Assembly: GCF_009184895.1 (NCBI RefSeq)
Contig: NZ_WESE01000006.1
Location: forward strand, 164,363 to 228,362
Length of the DNA: 64,000 nt
Direction of reading: 5' to 3'
Origin: Nostocoides sp. F2B08
Lineage (GTDB): Bacteria; Actinomycetota; Actinomycetes; Actinomycetales; Dermatophilaceae
Of this stretch, positions 8,457-17,838 are shown piece by piece. Numbering within the stretch: position 1 is the stretch's first letter; each line of letters begins with the position of its first letter. The notes beneath the pieces were generated by a model. That model was not told the origin of the DNA and did no database searches. It worked only from the letters and a program-made list of their open reading frames with translations. The position numbers were made by a program, and so were the translations under genes.

Positions 8457-9613
8457 GCCGCCACCTCCTGCGGCTCCCGGGTCCGCGGGACCGCGCGGGC
8501 GGTCCTGGGCGGCGGGGTGAGGACCGCGGGCGCGGCGGCGACGAGCAGGCCCAGCACCGCGAGCGGCGGCAGCGCCGGCCAGCCGAGCGGTTCGAGCGGC
8601 ATGGTCAGAGCGTCGGGAGTGCTCCGCCGCACCGCGAGAACGGCCGCGACGACCACCATCCCGCTCACCACGGTCAGCCACTCCGGCGCCGCCCACGGAT
8701 CGGGTCGGTATGCGGTGCGCCGGACCAGCCGGCCCGCCCGCCTGAGTCCGGCCCAGGTGACGAGAAGACCCGCGGCGAGCAGTGGCCACGAGAGCACGCT
8801 GAACCCGACCGTCGTGAACACCCCGTAGAGCCCGAGCATCGCGACGACGAGCCCGCCGAGGGTGAGCGCGGTGGTGACCCGCTCGGCGGCCGGGGTGGCG
8901 TGGTCGCGGCGGCCGTAGCCGCGGGCGTCCATCGAGGCGGCGAGCTGGATCGAGCGCTCCAGGGTGTCGTGCAGGACGGGGATCGCGATGTGCCGCAGGC
9001 CGCGGAGCCCGCGACGGTGGTCGCCGCGCAGGGTGCGGGCGCGCATGACCCGCACGACGCTCTCGGCCAGCTGGGGGGCGACGCTGACGGCGACGACGAG
9101 GGCGGTGCCGATGTCGTGCAGCGCCCCGGGGAAGGCGCGGAGCAATCGCTTGGGGTTGGCGAGGGCGTTGGCGGCGCCGATGCAGGCGATGATCGTCGCG
9201 AGCCGCAGACCCTCGACCATCGCGCGGAGCAGACCCTCGAGGTAGACCGGGCCGCCCAGGGTGATGCCGGCGGCCCACGACGGCAGCTCGAGCTCGGGCA
9301 GGCTGAACAGGAGGATCGTGCCGGTCTTGAGCCCGACGAGGATGTGCAGGACCACGCGGATGGCGATGATGACGCCGCCGAGGACGAGGTAGTACCGGAA
9401 CGCGCGCGCGAAGGGCGAGTCACCGCGGCGGGACGTGACGACGAGGACGAGGACGGCGACGATCAGCAGGAGCAGCAGCGGGTTCGTCGTCACACTGGCG
9501 ACGACGGCGAGCGAGAGCGCCCACCCCCACCACGCCGCGGGGTGCAGCGGGCGGGGGAGGGCCGCGAACGTCGCGTTCGCGAGGGTGCTCAGGCTGCTGC
9601 GCGTCGTCGCCAC
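8453..9613 (-). CDS. ECF transporter transmembrane (T) component
   Basis: A 386-residue membrane protein of the CbiQ/EcfT type. An N-terminal group of hydrophobic helices (WALSLAVVASVTTNPLLLLL) precedes the coupling region with the diagnostic ARG motif (AASMDARGYGRRDHATP). Several C-terminal hydrophobic segments then make it longer than the usual 260-residue EcfT. T components link the A ATPases to the S component. I chose the GTG at 9613, which overlaps the upstream gene by 25 bases. Any longer reading runs through the neighbour's Ser/Pro-rich coding region. Co-transcribed with A and S. Confidence 0.85.
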   Translation of the reverse strand: MATTRSSLSTLANATFAALPRPLHPAAWWGWALSLAVVASVTTNPLLLLLIVAVLVLVVTSRRGDSPFARAFRYYLVLGGVIIAIRVVLHILVGLKTGTILLFSLPELELPSWAAGITLGGPVYLEGLLRAMVEGLRLATIIACIGAANALANPKRLLRAFPGALHDIGTALVVAVSVAPQLAESVVRVMRARTLRGDHRRGLRGLRHIAIPVLHDTLERSIQLAASMDARGYGRRDHATPAAERVTTALTLGGLVVAMLGLYGVFTTVGFSVLSWPLLAAGLLVTWAGLRRAGRLVRRTAYRPDPWAAPEWLTVVSGMVVVAAVLAVRRSTPDALTMPLEPLGWPALPPLAVLGLLVAAAPAVLTPPPRTARAVPRTREPQEVAA

Positions 9614-10542
9614 CCCATCCAGCCGGCGGTGCCGAGTAGTGCCCCGACCACGCCGAGCCCGGCGAGGGTCGGCAGCATCGACTCCGGGCCTGCGGCAGTC
9701 GATGACCCACCCCCGGCTCCGGAGCCGGGGAGAGTCCCTGCGGCGAGCTCGGTCTCGGTCTCGGTCGTTGCCTCGGTCGTCGGCGCCGTGGGCGTCGCGG
9801 TGGTCGGGTCGGGCGACGTCGTGGGCGACGCCGACGTGCTCGCCGACGAGGGCGACGGCGACGAGGTGGCCGTGGCAGCGGAACCGGCCGGCGCCGCAGT
9901 GCCGCTGCTGGTCGAGCCGCTGCTGCTCGACCTGCTGCTGCTCGAAGAGGACGAGCTCGTCGACGGACGTGGTGCGCTCGACGAGGTCGACGGCTTCGGG
10001 CTCGTCGTGCTCGGCTTCGGCGCGGGGGCGGGCTTCGGCGAGGGTGCCGGCGCCGGCTTCGGCGCCGGTGCGGAGACCGCCGGTGGCGCCACCGCCGGGG
10101 GCGCGCCGGCCCCGAACGACCAGCCCTCGACCGTGCCCGGTGCCGGGTTGCGGCCGAAACCACCGGCCGAGCTGTAGGTCCACGAGCCGCCGGGCTGCGC
10201 ATACCAGTAGGACCAGTAGGCGCTGGTCGGCGGCGTTCGCACGCACGGGTCGGAGGCGGGCGCGCCGTCGATCCGGCACACGAACCCGGGCTGGGTCTGC
10301 ACCTGGGTGACGGCGAACCCGGCACCCGTCAGGGCAGCCGCGCCGCTACCCGGGTCGCCGGGGGAGCAGCGCACGCTCGTGCTGCCGTTCGGGTACGTCA
10401 CGACGACGGTGACGCCGCTCGCGGTCGACTCGCACGCGGCCGCCTGCGCCGGCGGCGCGGCGACGAGGACGCCGCCGCCCGCCAGCGCGAGGGCCGCGAG
10501 CGCGCTTGACCCACGCCGCGCAGAAGTCAGCCGCGCGGTCAT
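9589..10542 (-). CDS. secreted Ser/Pro/Thr-rich anchored protein, transcobalamin-C-terminal-like (SCO2322 type)
   Basis: A 317-residue exported protein. The signal peptide ends near PPAQA-AACES. A compact domain of about 110 residues then has four cysteines and the motif YWSYWYAQPGGSW followed by YSSAGG, resembling the beta-domain (DUF4430-like) that closes over the ligand in transcobalamins. A long low-complexity linker of Ala-Pro-Lys, then Ser runs and Thr/Pro, leads to a C-terminal hydrophobic helix and the RRRAAA tail, so it is membrane anchored. It overlaps the upstream prenyltransferase-like gene by ATGA. The role is inferred: surface capture of a corrinoid together with that protein, handing it to the ECF transporter. 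The similarity is remote. Confidence 0.65.
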   Translation of the reverse strand: MTARLTSARRGSSALAALALAGGGVLVAAPPAQAAACESTASGVTVVVTYPNGSTSVRCSPGDPGSGAAALTGAGFAVTQVQTQPGFVCRIDGAPASDPCVRTPPTSAYWSYWYAQPGGSWTYSSAGGFGRNPAPGTVEGWSFGAGAPPAVAPPAVSAPAPKPAPAPSPKPAPAPKPSTTSPKPSTSSSAPRPSTSSSSSSSSRSSSSGSTSSGTAAPAGSAATATSSPSPSSASTSASPTTSPDPTTATPTAPTTEATTETETELAAGTLPGSGAGGGSSTAAGPESMLPTLAGLGVVGALLGTAGWMGWRRRAAA

Positions 10543-11858
10543 CGGTGGGCGCCGCGCCGTGCGGTGGCTGCGGCCGCACCCCCGCCGGCCAGGACGAGCA
10601 GCCCGGCGAGGGCGAGCGCCGACACCGGGATGGAGGTCGCCTGCGGCAGGTCGGTCTCGACCACCGGACCGGTGACGATCGGTGCGGCGGTCGGCGCGGC
10701 ACCGTCGGTGGGCTCGTCGGTCGGGGTGCCGGTCGGCCCGGGCTCGGACGCGCAGGTCGGGGCCGGAGCCGTGTCGGCGGCGCCCTCGGCGGTCACCTCG
10801 AACAGCGGGGTGCCCGCGAGCGCGAGGAGCGCCTGGGTCGTCGAGCGCCGGTCCTGGTCGATCGGCGTCGCCTCGGCGCCGGCGGCCTCCTGGACGGCGT
10901 AGGCGGCCGGGTCGTAGGCGATGCCGCCGCGCAGCGCGTCGGGGAAGGTGCAGCCGTACTGCAGCCCCGAGATGTATGCGCCGGCCAGCTCCGCCTCGGC
11001 CGTGCGCCCACCCGCGACGAAGGCCTGGCCGGCGAGCCCGGTGCTGTTGGCGTTCGGTGCGGTCTGGGGGGCGCCTCCGCCGACTCCTCCGTCAGCACCC
11101 TGCGCCGAGGCGAGGAAGTCGAGGCCGGCCTCGATGCTGTCGGCCGGTCCGCCGACGGCGATGAGGGCCTGGACGGCGAGCGCTGTGGCGTCCGGGTCGC
11201 TGTTCGCGGCGTCGGTGCAGGGGCTGTCGTCCATGTACAGCTGGAAGCCGCCGCCGGGGCACTGCTGCTCGCCGAGGAAGGCGACCGACTCCGGGCTGGG
11301 CTCGATCCCCGCGCGCTCGAGGCCGATGAGCGCGAGCGACTGCCCGAAGGTGTTGGAGAAGTCGCCCCACTGGGAGTCGTCGCTGAACCGGCCGGTCTCG
11401 GTCTCGAGGGACTGCAGGGTGCCGAGGAGGTCGGTGCCGCCGAAGTCGCTCGGGTCAAGGCCCTGGACGAGGGCCACGTTGACGAGCTTGGCGACCGAGC
11501 CGGCGTAGATCTCGTTCGGGTCGCCGAAGCCGATGTAGTTGACGACGTTGGCGGCGAGGTAGTCGGTCGCCTGGCGGGCCTCGGCCTGTCCGGTGCCGGC
11601 GGCGGCGAGGGCGAGCACGGCGTCGGCGGTCACCCCGTAGTCGACGGAGGTGCCGAAGTCCGTCTCGAGGGAGAAGTGGCTGCCGCCGGCCTCGAGCTGC
11701 TGCTGGAGGTAGTAGGCGGCGGACGTCCCGGGTTCGGGGAGAGTCTCGGCCGACGCATTCGTCGTGAGTGCGCCGGTGAGGGTCAGTCCGGCCGCGAGGG
11801 CGACAGCCGCAGTCGTGCGGGTCGCCACAGGTGCGCGGCGGAGGGTGGAGGTGGTCAT
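10539..11858 (-). CDS. secreted prenyltransferase/squalene-oxidase-repeat protein, transcobalamin-like alpha-barrel
   Basis: A 439-residue exported protein. The signal peptide ends at NASA-ETLPE. An alpha/alpha barrel of about 300 residues follows, with repeats of the type DPDATALAVQALIAVGG and NSTGLAGQAFVAGG, then a Pro/Thr-rich linker, a hydrophobic helix and an ARRGAHR tail. This fold is shared by terpene cyclases and the alpha-domain of intrinsic factor/transcobalamin. As the protein is secreted, anchored and led by a cobalamin riboswitch, corrinoid binding is more likely than isoprenoid chemistry. I start at the second ATG (11858) because GAAAGG is 10 bases before it; the ATG at 11867 is too close. 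First gene of the operon. Binding itself is inference. Confidence 0.75.
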   Translation of the reverse strand: MTTSTLRRAPVATRTTAAVALAAGLTLTGALTTNASAETLPEPGTSAAYYLQQQLEAGGSHFSLETDFGTSVDYGVTADAVLALAAAGTGQAEARQATDYLAANVVNYIGFGDPNEIYAGSVAKLVNVALVQGLDPSDFGGTDLLGTLQSLETETGRFSDDSQWGDFSNTFGQSLALIGLERAGIEPSPESVAFLGEQQCPGGGFQLYMDDSPCTDAANSDPDATALAVQALIAVGGPADSIEAGLDFLASAQGADGGVGGGAPQTAPNANSTGLAGQAFVAGGRTAEAELAGAYISGLQYGCTFPDALRGGIAYDPAAYAVQEAAGAEATPIDQDRRSTTQALLALAGTPLFEVTAEGAADTAPAPTCASEPGPTGTPTDEPTDGAAPTAAPIVTGPVVETDLPQATSIPVSALALAGLLVLAGGGAAAATARRGAHR

Positions 11859-11969
11859 GGAGACCATGCCTTTCGCTAGCGGATCCGTGACGGACCCCGC
11901 CTAGTCGCACGCGCATACGAGCGAAAGACCGGGCTCGTCCCGCATTCCTCGACGGTAAGAAGAGCCGCT

Positions 11970-12077
11970 TGCACCTGCCGAGGCATTCCGACTCGTCCGC
12001 GTCCGCCGGGGCGGAGCGTGGACCTACGGCTGCGGGTCAGTGCCGGACTTGGACCGGGCTTCCCCTCAGCGGGTGCA
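11970..12077 (-). promoter_or_regulatory. cobalamin (B12) riboswitch
   Basis: Read on the minus strand, the leader has the conserved core GCTGAGGGGAAGCCCGGT, then AAGTCCGGCACTGACCCGCA, and later the B12 box GAGTCGGAATGCCT (11981-11994). The element is closed by complementary TGCACC and GGTGCA arms at its two ends. These match the adenosyl/aquo-cobalamin aptamer consensus in order and spacing. It lies about 110 bases before the first gene of the secreted-protein/ECF operon. By analogy, B12 binding would switch the operon off, either by sequestering the ribosome site or by termination; no clear U-tract terminator is visible. This is the main evidence for a B12-related role. Confidence 0.85.
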
Positions 12078-12151
12078 CGTGGTGGTCCCGAAGGACCTAC
12101 GGCTCACTGTAGCGGAGCCGGGACGGGTGCGGGACCAGCCGCGATTCATGA

Positions 12152-12173
12152 ATAGACCAGAATTGTGGTCTAT
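12152..12173. promoter_or_regulatory. palindromic operator of the toxin-antitoxin pair
   Basis: A 22-base palindrome, ATAGACCA-GAATTG-TGGTCTAT, is perfect in its 8-base arms. Its right end overlaps a likely -10 box (TATCGT, 12171-12176) that sits 6 bases before the antitoxin ATG, so the transcript is probably leaderless. The position is ideal for repression by the Phd/YefM-type antitoxin or its complex, as is standard for such modules. Confidence 0.65.
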
Positions 12174-12182
12174 CGTAGGGGG

Positions 12183-12485
12183 ATGCAGACACTCCCGATC
12201 AGCGCCGCCAAGGCCCGCCTCAGCGAACTCGTCGATGAGGTCGTGACGACGGGTGAGCACGTGACGATCACCCGGAACGGCACGCCGGCTGCGGTTCTCA
12301 TCAGTGCCGACGAGTGGGAGGCGCTGCAGGAGACGCTCCATTGGCTGTCGGTGCCGGGAATTCGCGACGCCATCGCTGAGGCGGACGCCGACTACGCGGC
12401 CGGCCGGACCGTGACTGTCGATCAGCTCAAGGCGGAGATGGCCACGGAGCGACGTGGTCCCGGACTGGGGGCAACGGCCCCGTGA
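12183..12485 (+). CDS. antitoxin of the Phd/YefM (RelB-like) type
   Basis: A 100-residue antitoxin. The N-terminus MQTLPISAAKARLSELVDEV is the Phd/YefM DNA-binding fold, and ITRNGTPAAVLISADEWEAL is the conserved second half. The C-terminal 45 residues would wrap and block the toxin. The frame continues 6 codons upstream into the operator, but ATG at 12183 gives the canonical start. The stop overlaps the toxin GTG by 4 bases, as expected for coupled synthesis. It should autorepress through the palindrome directly upstream. Confidence 0.88.
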   Translation: MQTLPISAAKARLSELVDEVVTTGEHVTITRNGTPAAVLISADEWEALQETLHWLSVPGIRDAIAEADADYAAGRTVTVDQLKAEMATERRGPGLGATAP

Positions 12486-12751
12486 CGTGGGAGGTCGTCC
12501 TCGCATCGGCCGCTCAGCGTGACCTCGCTCTTCTGCCGCATCGCGTCGTGCCGGGCATCCTCGAGTTCTGCGCCAGGCTGCTGGCGCAGAACCCGCACCG
12601 GGTGGGAAGGCCGTCGGGCGGGGAACTGGACGGCCTGCACAGCGCACGGCGAGGGGACTACCGGATCCTCTACCGGATCGTCGAGGCCGACGGGAGTGTT
12701 CTCGTGGTCCGGATCGCCCACCGAGCCACGGCATACCGGTCCCGAGGCTGA
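12482..12751 (+). CDS. RelE/ParE-superfamily toxin
   Basis: An 89-residue toxin starting at GTG. It opens with MTWEVVLASAAQRDLALLP, then LDGLHSARRGDYRILYRI and a C-terminal VVRIAHRATAYRS, which is the RelE pattern: a basic core with Arg, Tyr and His close to the C-terminus. RelE toxins cut mRNA in the ribosomal A site; residues R-x-G-D-Y-R-I-L-Y and the final HRxxxY match that subgroup better than ParE. It is translationally coupled to the antitoxin. The ileS T-box leader begins just downstream. Confidence 0.88.
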   Translation: MTWEVVLASAAQRDLALLPHRVVPGILEFCARLLAQNPHRVGRPSGGELDGLHSARRGDYRILYRIVEADGSVLVVRIAHRATAYRSRG

Positions 12752-12824
12752 GTCGGCCGGCCCCTCGCGCCGCCCGCTGGTTTCGGTGCCGGCGGTGTGG
12801 GCAAGTACACTTTCGACCCACAGG

Positions 12825-13050
12825 CGTTCGAGCCGTCATCAGCGGCGAGCTTCCGGAAGAACGGGCGTCCCTGCTCTCGATCACAAGGGTGGGGCGCCTC
12901 ACTAGACCCGGACGGGTGGCCCGTCACAGCCTCCAATGAGCGGCCGGAGAGATCTCGCTCCGGCAAGCGAGGTGGTACCGCGGTGTCCTGCTCGACGATC
13001 TCGAGCGGAGCGTCGTCCTCGACCGACCCGACCACCGCATACAGGAGATC
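12825..13050 (+). promoter_or_regulatory. T-box riboswitch of ileS (isoleucine, ultrashort stem I)
   Basis: The T-box sequence GCGAGGTGGTACCGCGG is present at 12967-12983, with UGGU (12973-12976) able to pair the ACCA end of uncharged tRNA-Ile. Upstream, GCCG-TCATCAG-CGGC (12832-12846) forms a very short stem I whose loop presents the Ile codon ATC (12838-12840). GACGGG-TGG-CCCGTC (12911-12925) is a perfect stem III. Just before the gene is AGGAG (13043-13047). There is no U-tract, so control should act on translation by sequestering that site, as described for actinobacterial ileS T-boxes. Confidence 0.88.
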
Positions 13051-13057
13051 CCTCGCC

Positions 13058-16000
13058 ATGGCCTATCCCAAAGTGTCCCATGTTTTCGACGGATCCACGC
13101 AGGCCGTGCCGTCCGCGCCGTCCTTCCCCGCCGTCGAGCAGGCGGTGCTGAAGTACTGGGACGCGGACGGGACGTTCATCGCCTCGGTCGAGAACCGCGA
13201 CGCGGGGGAGAACGGCGACAACGAGTTCGTCTTCTATGACGGCCCGCCGTTCGCCAACGGCCTGCCGCACTACGGGCACCTGCTGACCGGGTACGTCAAG
13301 GACGTCGTTCCGCGCTACTTCACGATGCGTGGCCGCCGGGTCGAGCGCCGTTTCGGCTGGGACACCCACGGTCTGCCGGCCGAGCTCGAGGCGATGAGCC
13401 AGCTCGGCATCAAGACGACCGACGAGATCCGCGAGATGGGCATCTCGGCGTTCAACGAGAAGTGCCGCGAGTCGGTGTTCCAGTACACGAACGAGTGGCG
13501 CGACTACGTCACCCGCCAGGCCCGCTGGGTCGACTTCGACAACGACTACAAGACCCTCGACGTCGACTACATGGAGAGCGTCATCTGGGCCTTCAAGCAG
13601 CTGCACGAGAAGGGTCTCGCCTACGAGGGCTTCCGCGTCCTGCCGTACTGCTGGAACGACCAGACGCCGCTGTCGAACCACGAGCTGCGCATGGACGAGG
13701 ACGTCTACCAGATGCGCCAGGACCCGGCCGTCACCATCGGCTGCCGCCTCGTCGACGGTCCGCAGGCCGGTGCGCACGTACTCGTGTGGACGACGACGCC
13801 GTGGACCTTGACCTGCAACCTCGCGATCATGGTCGGCGAGGACATCGAGTATGCGGTGGTCGAGTCCTCGCTCCCCACCGGCAACCCGGAGCGCTACATC
13901 ATCGCGACCGAGCGGATGCAGGCCTACGCCCGCGAGTTCACCGGCGACGCCAAGGGCGATGTGTCGGAGCTCGTCGTCGAGCGGCTGCAGGGCTCGGACC
14001 TCCTCGGCTGGCGCTACGCCCCGCCGATGGACTACTACCTCGGGCACGAGAACGCGTTCCGGATCGTGCCGGCCGAGTTCGTCACGACGACGGACGGCAC
14101 CGGCCTGGTCCACACCGCCGGCGCCTTCGGTGAGGAGGACAAGCAGATCACCGACCGCGAGGGGATCGAGGTCGTCGTCCCGGTCGGGATCGACGGCTGC
14201 TTCACCTACCCGGTGACCGAGTACGAGAACATGCTCGTCCTCGACGCGAACCTGCCGATCATCGACCACCTCAAGGCGCGCACCCACGTCGACGCCGGCC
14301 GGCTGCCTGAGGGCACGACGGCCGCCGACGTCGACACCGGCGCGATCACGCCGGGGACGGTGCTGCTGCGCCGGGAGACCTACGACCACTCCTACCCGCA
14401 CTGCTGGCGGTGCCGCGAGCCCCTGATCTACATGGCGGTCTCGAGCTGGTTCGTCTCGACGACGACGATCCGCGACGAGATGCTCGCGCTCAACCAGGAG
14501 ATCACCTGGGTGCCGGGTCACGTCAAGGACGGCCAGTTCGGCAAGTGGCTGGAGAACACCCGCGACTGGTCGATCTCGCGCAACCGGTTCTGGGGGAGCC
14601 CGATCCCGGTGTGGAAGTCGGACAACCCGGAGTACCCGCGCATCGACGTCTACGGCTCGCTCGAGGAGATCGAGCGCGACTTCGGCCGCCTGCCGTTGAA
14701 CGACAACGGGGAGCCGGACCTGCACCGGCCGTTCATCGACGAGCTGACCCGGCCCAACCCGGACGACCCGACCGGCACGTCCACGATGCGCCGCGTCACG
14801 GACGTCTTCGACTGCTGGTTCGAGTCGGGGTCGATGTCGTTCGCGCAGGTGCACTACCCGTTCGCGAACGCCGAGTGGTTCGAGCACCACTTCCCGGGCG
14901 ACTTCATCGTCGAGTACATCGGCCAGACCCGTGGCTGGTTCTACACGATGCACATCCTCGGCACCGCGCTGTTCAACCGGCCGGCGTTCCAGTCCTGTGT
15001 CAGCCACGGCATCGTCCTGGGCAACGACGGGCTGAAGATGAGCAAGTCGCTGCGCAACTACCCGGACGTGCGCGAGGTGTTCGACCGCGACGGCGCCGAC
15101 GCGATGCGCTGGTTCCTCATGTCGAGCCCGATCCTGCGGGGCGGCAACCTCATCGTCACCGAGGAGCTCATCCGCGGCGGCGTCCGCCAGGCCCTCATCC
15201 CGCTGTGGAACTCGTGGTACTTCTTCTCGCTCTACGCGAACGCCGCCGGCTACGAGGCGCGCTGGTCGACCGACTCCACGCACGACCTGGACCGCTACAT
15301 CCTCGCCAAGCTCGGCGACTACGTGCGCGGGTCGCAGGACGCGCAGGACGTCTACGACATCGCGCGGGCCTGCGACCTGACCCGCGAGTTCCTCGAGCTG
15401 CTGACGAACTGGTACATCCGCCGGGGCCGCGCCCGGTTCTGGGCCGCCGACGGGCAGGTCGACGAGTCGTCGCGGCAGGCCTTCGACACGCTCTACACCG
15501 TCCTCGAGACGGTGTGCCGGGTCGCCGCGCCGTTGCTGCCGCTCGTCACGGAGGAGATCTGGCGTGGCCTGACCGGCGAGCGCTCGGTGCACCTGACCGA
15601 CTGGCCGGAGGCGGACGTGTTCCCGACCGACCCCAAGCTCGTCGAGGCGATGGACCGCATCCAGACCGTGTGCTCGACGGTGTCGTCGCTGCGCAAGGCG
15701 CAGAACCTGCGGGTCCGCCAGCCGCTGGCCGCGCTCACGCTCGTCACGCCGTCCGCGGACGCGATGGAGCCGCTGCGCGGCATCGTCGCCGACGAGGTCA
15801 ATGTCAAGGAGATCTCGGTCGTCGACGTCGAGAACGCGCACGAGACCGACTTCGGCATCGTCCAGCGGCTCGCCGTCAACGCCCGCGCCGCCGGTCCTCG
15901 CCTCGGCAAGGACGTCCAGCAGGCGATCCGCGGGTCGAAGTCGGGCGACTGGTCGGTTGACGAGGACGGCACCGTCATCTCCGGCGGCATCGCACTGCAG

Positions 16001-16414
16001 GAGGGTGAGTATGCACTGGAGACCGTCGTCGACGACGCCCACTCCCACGGTGGTTCGGTCCTGACGTCGGTGTTGCCGGGTGGTGGCTTCGTCGTGCTCG
16101 ACGCCGAGGTGACCCCGGAGCTCGCCCGCGAGGGTCTGGCGCGCGACATCGTCCGCGCGGTGCAGCAGGCCCGCAAGGACGCGGGGCTCGACGTCAGCGA
16201 CCGGATCTCGCTCACCGTGACCGGCGGCGAGGCCGTACTCGATGCGACGATCGCGCACCGGGACCTCATCGTCTCGGAGACCCTCGCCAGCCAGTTCGGC
16301 GCCTCTGGCTCGCTGGAGGACCTGCCTGCCGCTGACGATGCTGCCGATGGCGGGGTCACGGAGGCGACGGTCGGTGCGGACGAGCGGGTCCGGATCACGC
16401 TGGCCCGGGTCTGA
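13058..16414 (+). CDS. ileS: isoleucine--tRNA ligase
   Basis: An 1118-residue class I synthetase that charges tRNA-Ile in the cytoplasm. The HIGH motif reads HYGH (about residue 71) within [12 protein letters not shown], and KMSKS is exact near residue 660 ([13 protein letters not shown]). A large editing domain lies between. Length and the N-terminal motif resemble the eukaryote-like (type 2) IleRS common in actinobacteria, which is often less sensitive to mupirocin. The ATG at 13058 is 10 bases after AGGAG; the frame is open far upstream into the T-box but is not coding there. folC starts 15 bases after the stop. Confidence 0.97.
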   Translation: MAYPKVSHVFDGSTQAVPSAPSFPAVEQAVLKYWDADGTFIASVENRDAGENGDNEFVFYDGPPFANGLPHYGHLLTGYVKDVVPRYFTMRGRRVERRFGWDTHGLPAELEAMSQLGIKTTDEIREMGISAFNEKCRESVFQYTNEWRDYVTRQARWVDFDNDYKTLDVDYMESVIWAFKQLHEKGLAYEGFRVLPYCWNDQTPLSNHELRMDEDVYQMRQDPAVTIGCRLVDGPQAGAHVLVWTTTPWTLTCNLAIMVGEDIEYAVVESSLPTGNPERYIIATERMQAYAREFTGDAKGDVSELVVERLQGSDLLGWRYAPPMDYYLGHENAFRIVPAEFVTTTDGTGLVHTAGAFGEEDKQITDREGIEVVVPVGIDGCFTYPVTEYENMLVLDANLPIIDHLKARTHVDAGRLPEGTTAADVDTGAITPGTVLLRRETYDHSYPHCWRCREPLIYMAVSSWFVSTTTIRDEMLALNQEITWVPGHVKDGQFGKWLENTRDWSISRNRFWGSPIPVWKSDNPEYPRIDVYGSLEEIERDFGRLPLNDNGEPDLHRPFIDELTRPNPDDPTGTSTMRRVTDVFDCWFESGSMSFAQVHYPFANAEWFEHHFPGDFIVEYIGQTRGWFYTMHILGTALFNRPAFQSCVSHGIVLGNDGLKMSKSLRNYPDVREVFDRDGADAMRWFLMSSPILRGGNLIVTEELIRGGVRQALIPLWNSWYFFSLYANAAGYEARWSTDSTHDLDRYILAKLGDYVRGSQDAQDVYDIARACDLTREFLELLTNWYIRRGRARFWAADGQVDESSRQAFDTLYTVLETVCRVAAPLLPLVTEEIWRGLTGERSVHLTDWPEADVFPTDPKLVEAMDRIQTVCSTVSSLRKAQNLRVRQPLAALTLVTPSADAMEPLRGIVADEVNVKEISVVDVENAHETDFGIVQRLAVNARAAGPRLGKDVQQAIRGSKSGDWSVDEDGTVISGGIALQEGEYALETVVDDAHSHGGSVLTSVLPGGGFVVLDAEVTPELAREGLARDIVRAVQQARKDAGLDVSDRISLTVTGGEAVLDATIAHRDLIVSETLASQFGASGSLEDLPAADDAADGGVTEATVGADERVRITLARV

Positions 16415-16429
16415 GAGGGGCGCTCGCAG

Positions 16430-17830
16430 ATGGCATCGCTTTCCGGACGCCCCGACGCCGCCCAACGCGAGGCGGCTCGCCAGCTCGACCTGCACAAGCG
16501 GATGCGTGAGGTCGAGCAGGCGATCCTCGCCCGCACGCCCGAGCACGACCTCGAGCCGTCGCTGGAGCGGATCCAGGCGGTCATGGAGCTGCTCGGCGAC
16601 CCGCAGCGGTCCTTCCCGTCGATCCACATCACCGGCACGAACGGCAAGACGTCGACCGCTCGGATCATCGAGGCGATCCTTCGGGAGACCGGTCTGAAGA
16701 CGGGGCGTTTCACCTCGCCGCACCTGCACTCGATCCGGGAGCGGATCTCGATCGCGGGGGAGCCGATCTCGGAGGAGGCGTTCATCCGCGCCTACGACGA
16801 GGTCATCCCGTTCATCGAGATGGTGGACGCGCAGTCGGCGCAGACCGGCGCACCGCGGATGACGTACTTCGAGGTCGTCGTCGCCGTCGCCTACGCGGCC
16901 TTCGCGGACGCGCCGATCGACATCGCGGTCGTCGAGGTCGGCATGGGCGGTGCGTGGGACGCCACGAACGTCATCGACGCCGACGTCGCCGTCATCACCC
17001 CGGTCGACGTCGACCACACCCGCTTCCTCGGCACCACGCCGGAGGAAATCGCCGCGGAGAAGGTCGGCATCGTCAAGCCCGGTGCGGTCGTCGTCTCGGC
17101 GCTGCAGCCCCACGAGGACGTCTGGGGGATCATCCGGGCCCGCGCCGGCGAAGTCGACGCCCGACTCGTCGGGGAAGGCATCGACTTCGGCATCCTCACC
17201 CGCGAGGTCGCCGTCGGGGGGCAGCTGTTGTCGCTGCGCGGACTCGCCGGTGACTACGAGGATGTCGTCCTGTCGCTGTTCGGGAGGCATCAGGCGGCCA
17301 ACGCCATGGTCGCGGTCGCCGCGGTGGAGGCCTTCCTCGGTGGTGGAACGCAGCAGCTCAACCACGAGGTGCTCGCCGCCGCACTGGCCAAGGTCGAGTC
17401 TCCCGGTCGTCTGGAGATCGTGCGGCGCTCGCCGACGGTGCTCGTGGACGCGGCCCACAACCCGCACGGGATGGCGGCGCTGCGTGAGGCGCTGTCCGAC
17501 TCGTTCACGTTCGTGCGCCTCGTCGGCGTCGTCGCAATCTTCGCGGACAAGGATGCGGCGGAGATGCTCGAGATCCTCGAGCCGGCGCTCGATCACGTCG
17601 TCGTCACCCGCACGAGCTCGCCGCGCGCCACCGCGCCGGAGACCCTCGGCCAGATCGCCGGTGAGATCTTCGGTGACCACCGCGTCACCGTGGTGCGCGA
17701 CCTGCCCGACGCCCTCGACGTCGCAGCCGGCATGGCCGACGAGGGCGGCGTCGGGGGAGCGGTCCTGGCCACCGGCTCGGTCGTCACCGCCGCCGAGGTG
17801 CGCATGCTGCTCGGCGTCACGAGCGTCTGA
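16430..17830 (+). CDS. folC: bifunctional folylpolyglutamate synthase/dihydrofolate synthase
   Basis: A 466-residue Mur-ligase-family enzyme that adds glutamate to dihydropteroate and to folates. The P-loop is GTNGKTST at residues 68-75, followed by the FTSPHLHSIRERI segment, VEVGMGGAWDATNV and the C-terminal DAAHNPHGM motif, all diagnostic of FolC. A preceding GAGAGGGGCG may serve as ribosome site. It probably forms an operon with ileS (15-base gap). In other actinobacteria folC is followed directly by DUF4233 and ndk; here an HNH gene, an SLC13 carrier and a hydrolase separate them. Confidence 0.96.
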   Translation: MASLSGRPDAAQREAARQLDLHKRMREVEQAILARTPEHDLEPSLERIQAVMELLGDPQRSFPSIHITGTNGKTSTARIIEAILRETGLKTGRFTSPHLHSIRERISIAGEPISEEAFIRAYDEVIPFIEMVDAQSAQTGAPRMTYFEVVVAVAYAAFADAPIDIAVVEVGMGGAWDATNVIDADVAVITPVDVDHTRFLGTTPEEIAAEKVGIVKPGAVVVSALQPHEDVWGIIRARAGEVDARLVGEGIDFGILTREVAVGGQLLSLRGLAGDYEDVVLSLFGRHQAANAMVAVAAVEAFLGGGTQQLNHEVLAAALAKVESPGRLEIVRRSPTVLVDAAHNPHGMAALREALSDSFTFVRLVGVVAIFADKDAAEMLEILEPALDHVVVTRTSSPRATAPETLGQIAGEIFGDHRVTVVRDLPDALDVAAGMADEGGVGGAVLATGSVVTAAEVRMLLGVTSV

Positions 17831-17838
17831 ACCACAAC

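Noticed and set aside
6789..9278. An ABC-transporter reading of 829 codons with a long N-terminal extension
   Set aside because: The extra 274 codons are low-complexity shadow of the T-component gene; ATG 8456 overlaps that gene by ATGA as expected.
13061..16414. Frameshift in ileS because of several overlapping long frames on the plus strand
   Set aside because: The ileS frame is open from HYGH to the stop with all motifs in order; the other frames are high-GC shadows.
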